DNA from: an uncultured Oscillospiraceae bacterium
GTDB lineage: Bacteria; Bacillota; Clostridia; Oscillospirales; Oscillospiraceae
Length of the DNA stretch: 5,007 bases
Reading direction: 5' to 3'
Assembly: GCA_934643765.1 (NCBI GenBank)
Contig: CAKUCT010000148.1
Span: 1-5,007, forward strand
The notes beneath the pieces were generated by a model, which was not told the origin of the DNA, ran no database searches, and worked only from the letters and a program-made list of their open reading frames with translations. The position numbers and the translations under genes were made by a program. Below, in pieces: positions 3,574 to 5,007 of the stretch (position 1 is the stretch's first letter; each line of letters opens with the position of its first letter).

Positions 3574-5007
3574 TTAGTCCTTGAGCTCACGCAGGACGGC
3601 GCAGAGATAGGTCCACACGCGCTGCACGGAGCTGATGGACATGCGCTCGTTCGTTGTATGGATATCCAGAAGGTCCGGGCCGAAAGAGACGGCGTCGAGT
3701 CCCGGCAGCTTGCCGCAGAACAGGCCGCATTCCAGACCTGCGTGGATGGCCTCCACCTTCGGGGCCTTACCGTACTGGCTTTCATAAACCTTGCACATCA
3801 CATCGCGCAGATGCGACTCGCGGCGGTATTCCCACGCCGGGTAATCGCCCGAGACGGCCATGGTGCCGTCCAGACCCTCGGCGAGCAGGCCAATGCGGCG
3901 CAGCAGCATCTGCTTACGGCTGGCGACCGAGCTTCTGACAGAGCCGGAGCCCTCCAGACCGTTTTCGTCTACGCGGAAAATGCCGAGGTTGCAGGAGGTC
4001 TCTACAAGGCCCGGAATGTCCATGCTCATGGCCGCGATGCCGTTCGGGAACAGGCCGAGGAAGCAGCACACGCGGCGCGTATCGTGCAGGCTCAGAGCCT
4101 TGCCCGCAACAAGGCCGGGCGTGAAGGTGATGGCGACGTCCGGGTCAGACGCGGCGTACTCCTTGCGGAAAATGGCCTCGTATTCTGCGCAAATTTCCTG
4201 TGCGCGGGCCATCTGCGCCTCTTCCAGGGCGATGACGGCATTTGCCGCAAGCGGGATGGCGTTATCCTTGAGACCGCCTTCCGCGCGCACCAGACGAACC
4301 TCCAGTGCATCGACCAGCGCCTGCAGCACGCGGCCCAGCAGCATCGTGGCGTTGCCGCGGCCCTTGTCGATCTCCGCGCCGGAGTGGCCGCCCTTCAGAC
4401 CGGAAATCTGGATGGCAGCCTGGCTGAGCGCGCAGTCGTTGGCATGCATCGCGATCTTGACGTCGGCATGCGCGCCGCCCGCGCAGCTGACGGTCAGGAT
4501 GCCCTCTTCCTCCGAGTCGATGTTGATCAGGCGGCGGGCCTGCAGCGGGGAGACGTCGAGGCCGACCGCGCCGTCCATGCCGACCTCTTCATCGACCGTG
4601 AAGACGCATTCCAGGCGCGGGTGCGCGAGATCCTTCGCGTCCAGCACAGCCAGCGCCATGGCGACGGCAATGCCGTCGTCGCCGCCGAGGGTGGTGCCGT
4701 TGGCGTGGACAAAGTCGCCGTCGACGGCAAGCTCCAGACCGTCGGTCAGAAAGTTGATCGTGCTCTCGGCGGTTTTTTCTGTGACCATATCCAGGTGGCC
4801 CTGCAGAATGACCGCGGGCGCATCTTCGTAGCCTTCGGTGGCGGGCTTGACGATGATGATATTGTTCAGGCTGTCCTGATGTACTTCCAGACCACGCGCT
4901 TCGGCGAAGCGGCGGCAGTAGTCGCTGACAGCTTTTGTGTTTCCCGAGCCGTGGGGGATGGCGCAGAGATCTTCAAAAAAGGAAAATACAGCCTTGGGTT
5001 CCAGATG
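3574..5007 (-). CDS. pepD: Aminoacyl-histidine dipeptidase (beta-Ala-His dipeptidase), M20C; N-terminus cut by the window edge
   Basis: Cytosolic two-zinc dipeptidase of peptidase family M20C that splits Xaa-His and many other dipeptides, feeding amino acids from peptide uptake. The visible 477 residues run off the right edge, and by comparison with typical PepD (about 485 residues) only some 5-10 N-terminal residues are missing. Numbering from the first visible codon, the catalytic set is complete: H71 and D73 in GHLDMV, bridging D110 in LGGDDG, general base E140 and zinc ligand E141 in VDEEVGMDGA, D164 in NIDSEEEG, and H450 in DIHTTNE. The lid-domain motif LKGGHSGAEI, NAIP and the late IHAGLECGLF motif are also PepD hallmarks and separate it from PepT and PepV. 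The gene ends in TAA at 3576-3574 and has its own terminator, so it is transcribed apart from the chaperone operon; its promoter is outside the window. No frameshift or odd composition is seen. Finer substrate preference cannot be read from the sequence. Confidence 0.95.
   Translation of the reverse strand, partial: HLEPKAVFSFFEDLCAIPHGSGNTKAVSDYCRRFAEARGLEVHQDSLNNIIIVKPATEGYEDAPAVILQGHLDMVTEKTAESTINFLTDGLELAVDGDFVHANGTTLGGDDGIAVAMALAVLDAKDLAHPRLECVFTVDEEVGMDGAVGLDVSPLQARRLINIDSEEEGILTVSCAGGAHADVKIAMHANDCALSQAAIQISGLKGGHSGAEIDKGRGNATMLLGRVLQALVDALEVRLVRAEGGLKDNAIPLAANAVIALEEAQMARAQEICAEYEAIFRKEYAASDPDVAITFTPGLVAGKALSLHDTRRVCCFLGLFPNGIAAMSMDIPGLVETSCNLGIFRVDENGLEGSGSVRSSVASRKQMLLRRIGLLAEGLDGTMAVSGDYPAWEYRRESHLRDVMCKVYESQYGKAPKVEAIHAGLECGLFCGKLPGLDAVSFGPDLLDIHTTNERMSISSVQRVWTYLCAVLRELKD

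Noticed and set aside
3060..3584. A leucine/isoleucine-rich plus-strand frame opposite the J-domain gene, resembling a membrane protein
   Set aside because: The hydrophobic look comes from reading the complement of Gln/Tyr-rich codons. The frame crosses the operon promoter and the pepD terminator, and the J-protein frame has clear domain support.
3860..4831. A 323-codon plus-strand open frame antisense to pepD
   Set aside because: It is a shadow of the well-supported pepD frame, with an R/S/P/A-rich translation and no recognisable domain. High GC explains the lack of stops.

Overview
The window looks like chromosomal DNA from a moderately high-GC, Gram-positive, Clostridia-type anaerobe, possibly a gut Oscillospiraceae/Ruminococcaceae relative. 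The reasons are strong AGGAGG-type ribosome binding sites, hairpin-plus-T-run terminators, and a DnaK of the Gram-positive type, whose first nucleotide-binding lobe runs directly from SIKRQMGSNYRV into DGHKYTPQEIS without the roughly 24-residue insert of Gram-negative DnaK. The genus is inference. I see no mobile element, CRISPR array, tRNA or rRNA, and no stretch over 300 bases lacks a gene.

Layout. Bases 1-370 (+) hold the C-terminal 122 codons of a dehydrogenase of the alanine dehydrogenase/N5-(carboxyethyl)ornithine synthase family, closed by a strong intrinsic terminator (389-421). Everything else is on the minus strand and converges on it. Reading in the minus direction from the right edge, there is an almost complete aminoacyl-histidine dipeptidase (pepD, 5007-3574) with its own terminator (3538-3499). 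After a 166-base spacer with an AT-rich promoter, a three-gene chaperone operon follows: a membrane-anchored J-domain protein (3401-2775), a short GrpE (2763-2329) and a DnaK (2230-431).

The three chaperone genes form a self-contained Hsp70 machine: a J protein to deliver clients and trigger ATP hydrolysis, GrpE to release ADP, and DnaK to hold the client. The module departs from the usual hrcA-grpE-dnaK-dnaJ operon in several ways. The order is J-grpE-dnaK. There is no CIRCE operator. The J protein has no zinc-finger or client-binding domains but has a Q/Y-rich linker, one membrane segment and a Y/S/G-rich tail. GrpE is cut back to about 144 residues. DnaK has a short lid and tail. The likely reading is a second, membrane-associated Hsp70 system in a genome that also carries the standard set, but the window cannot show the second set.

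The grpE-dnaK spacer (2231-2328) holds a hairpin that pairs fully only in the minus-strand RNA and a perfect 9-bp tandem repeat just before the dnaK ribosome binding site. Both may tune dnaK expression within the operon.
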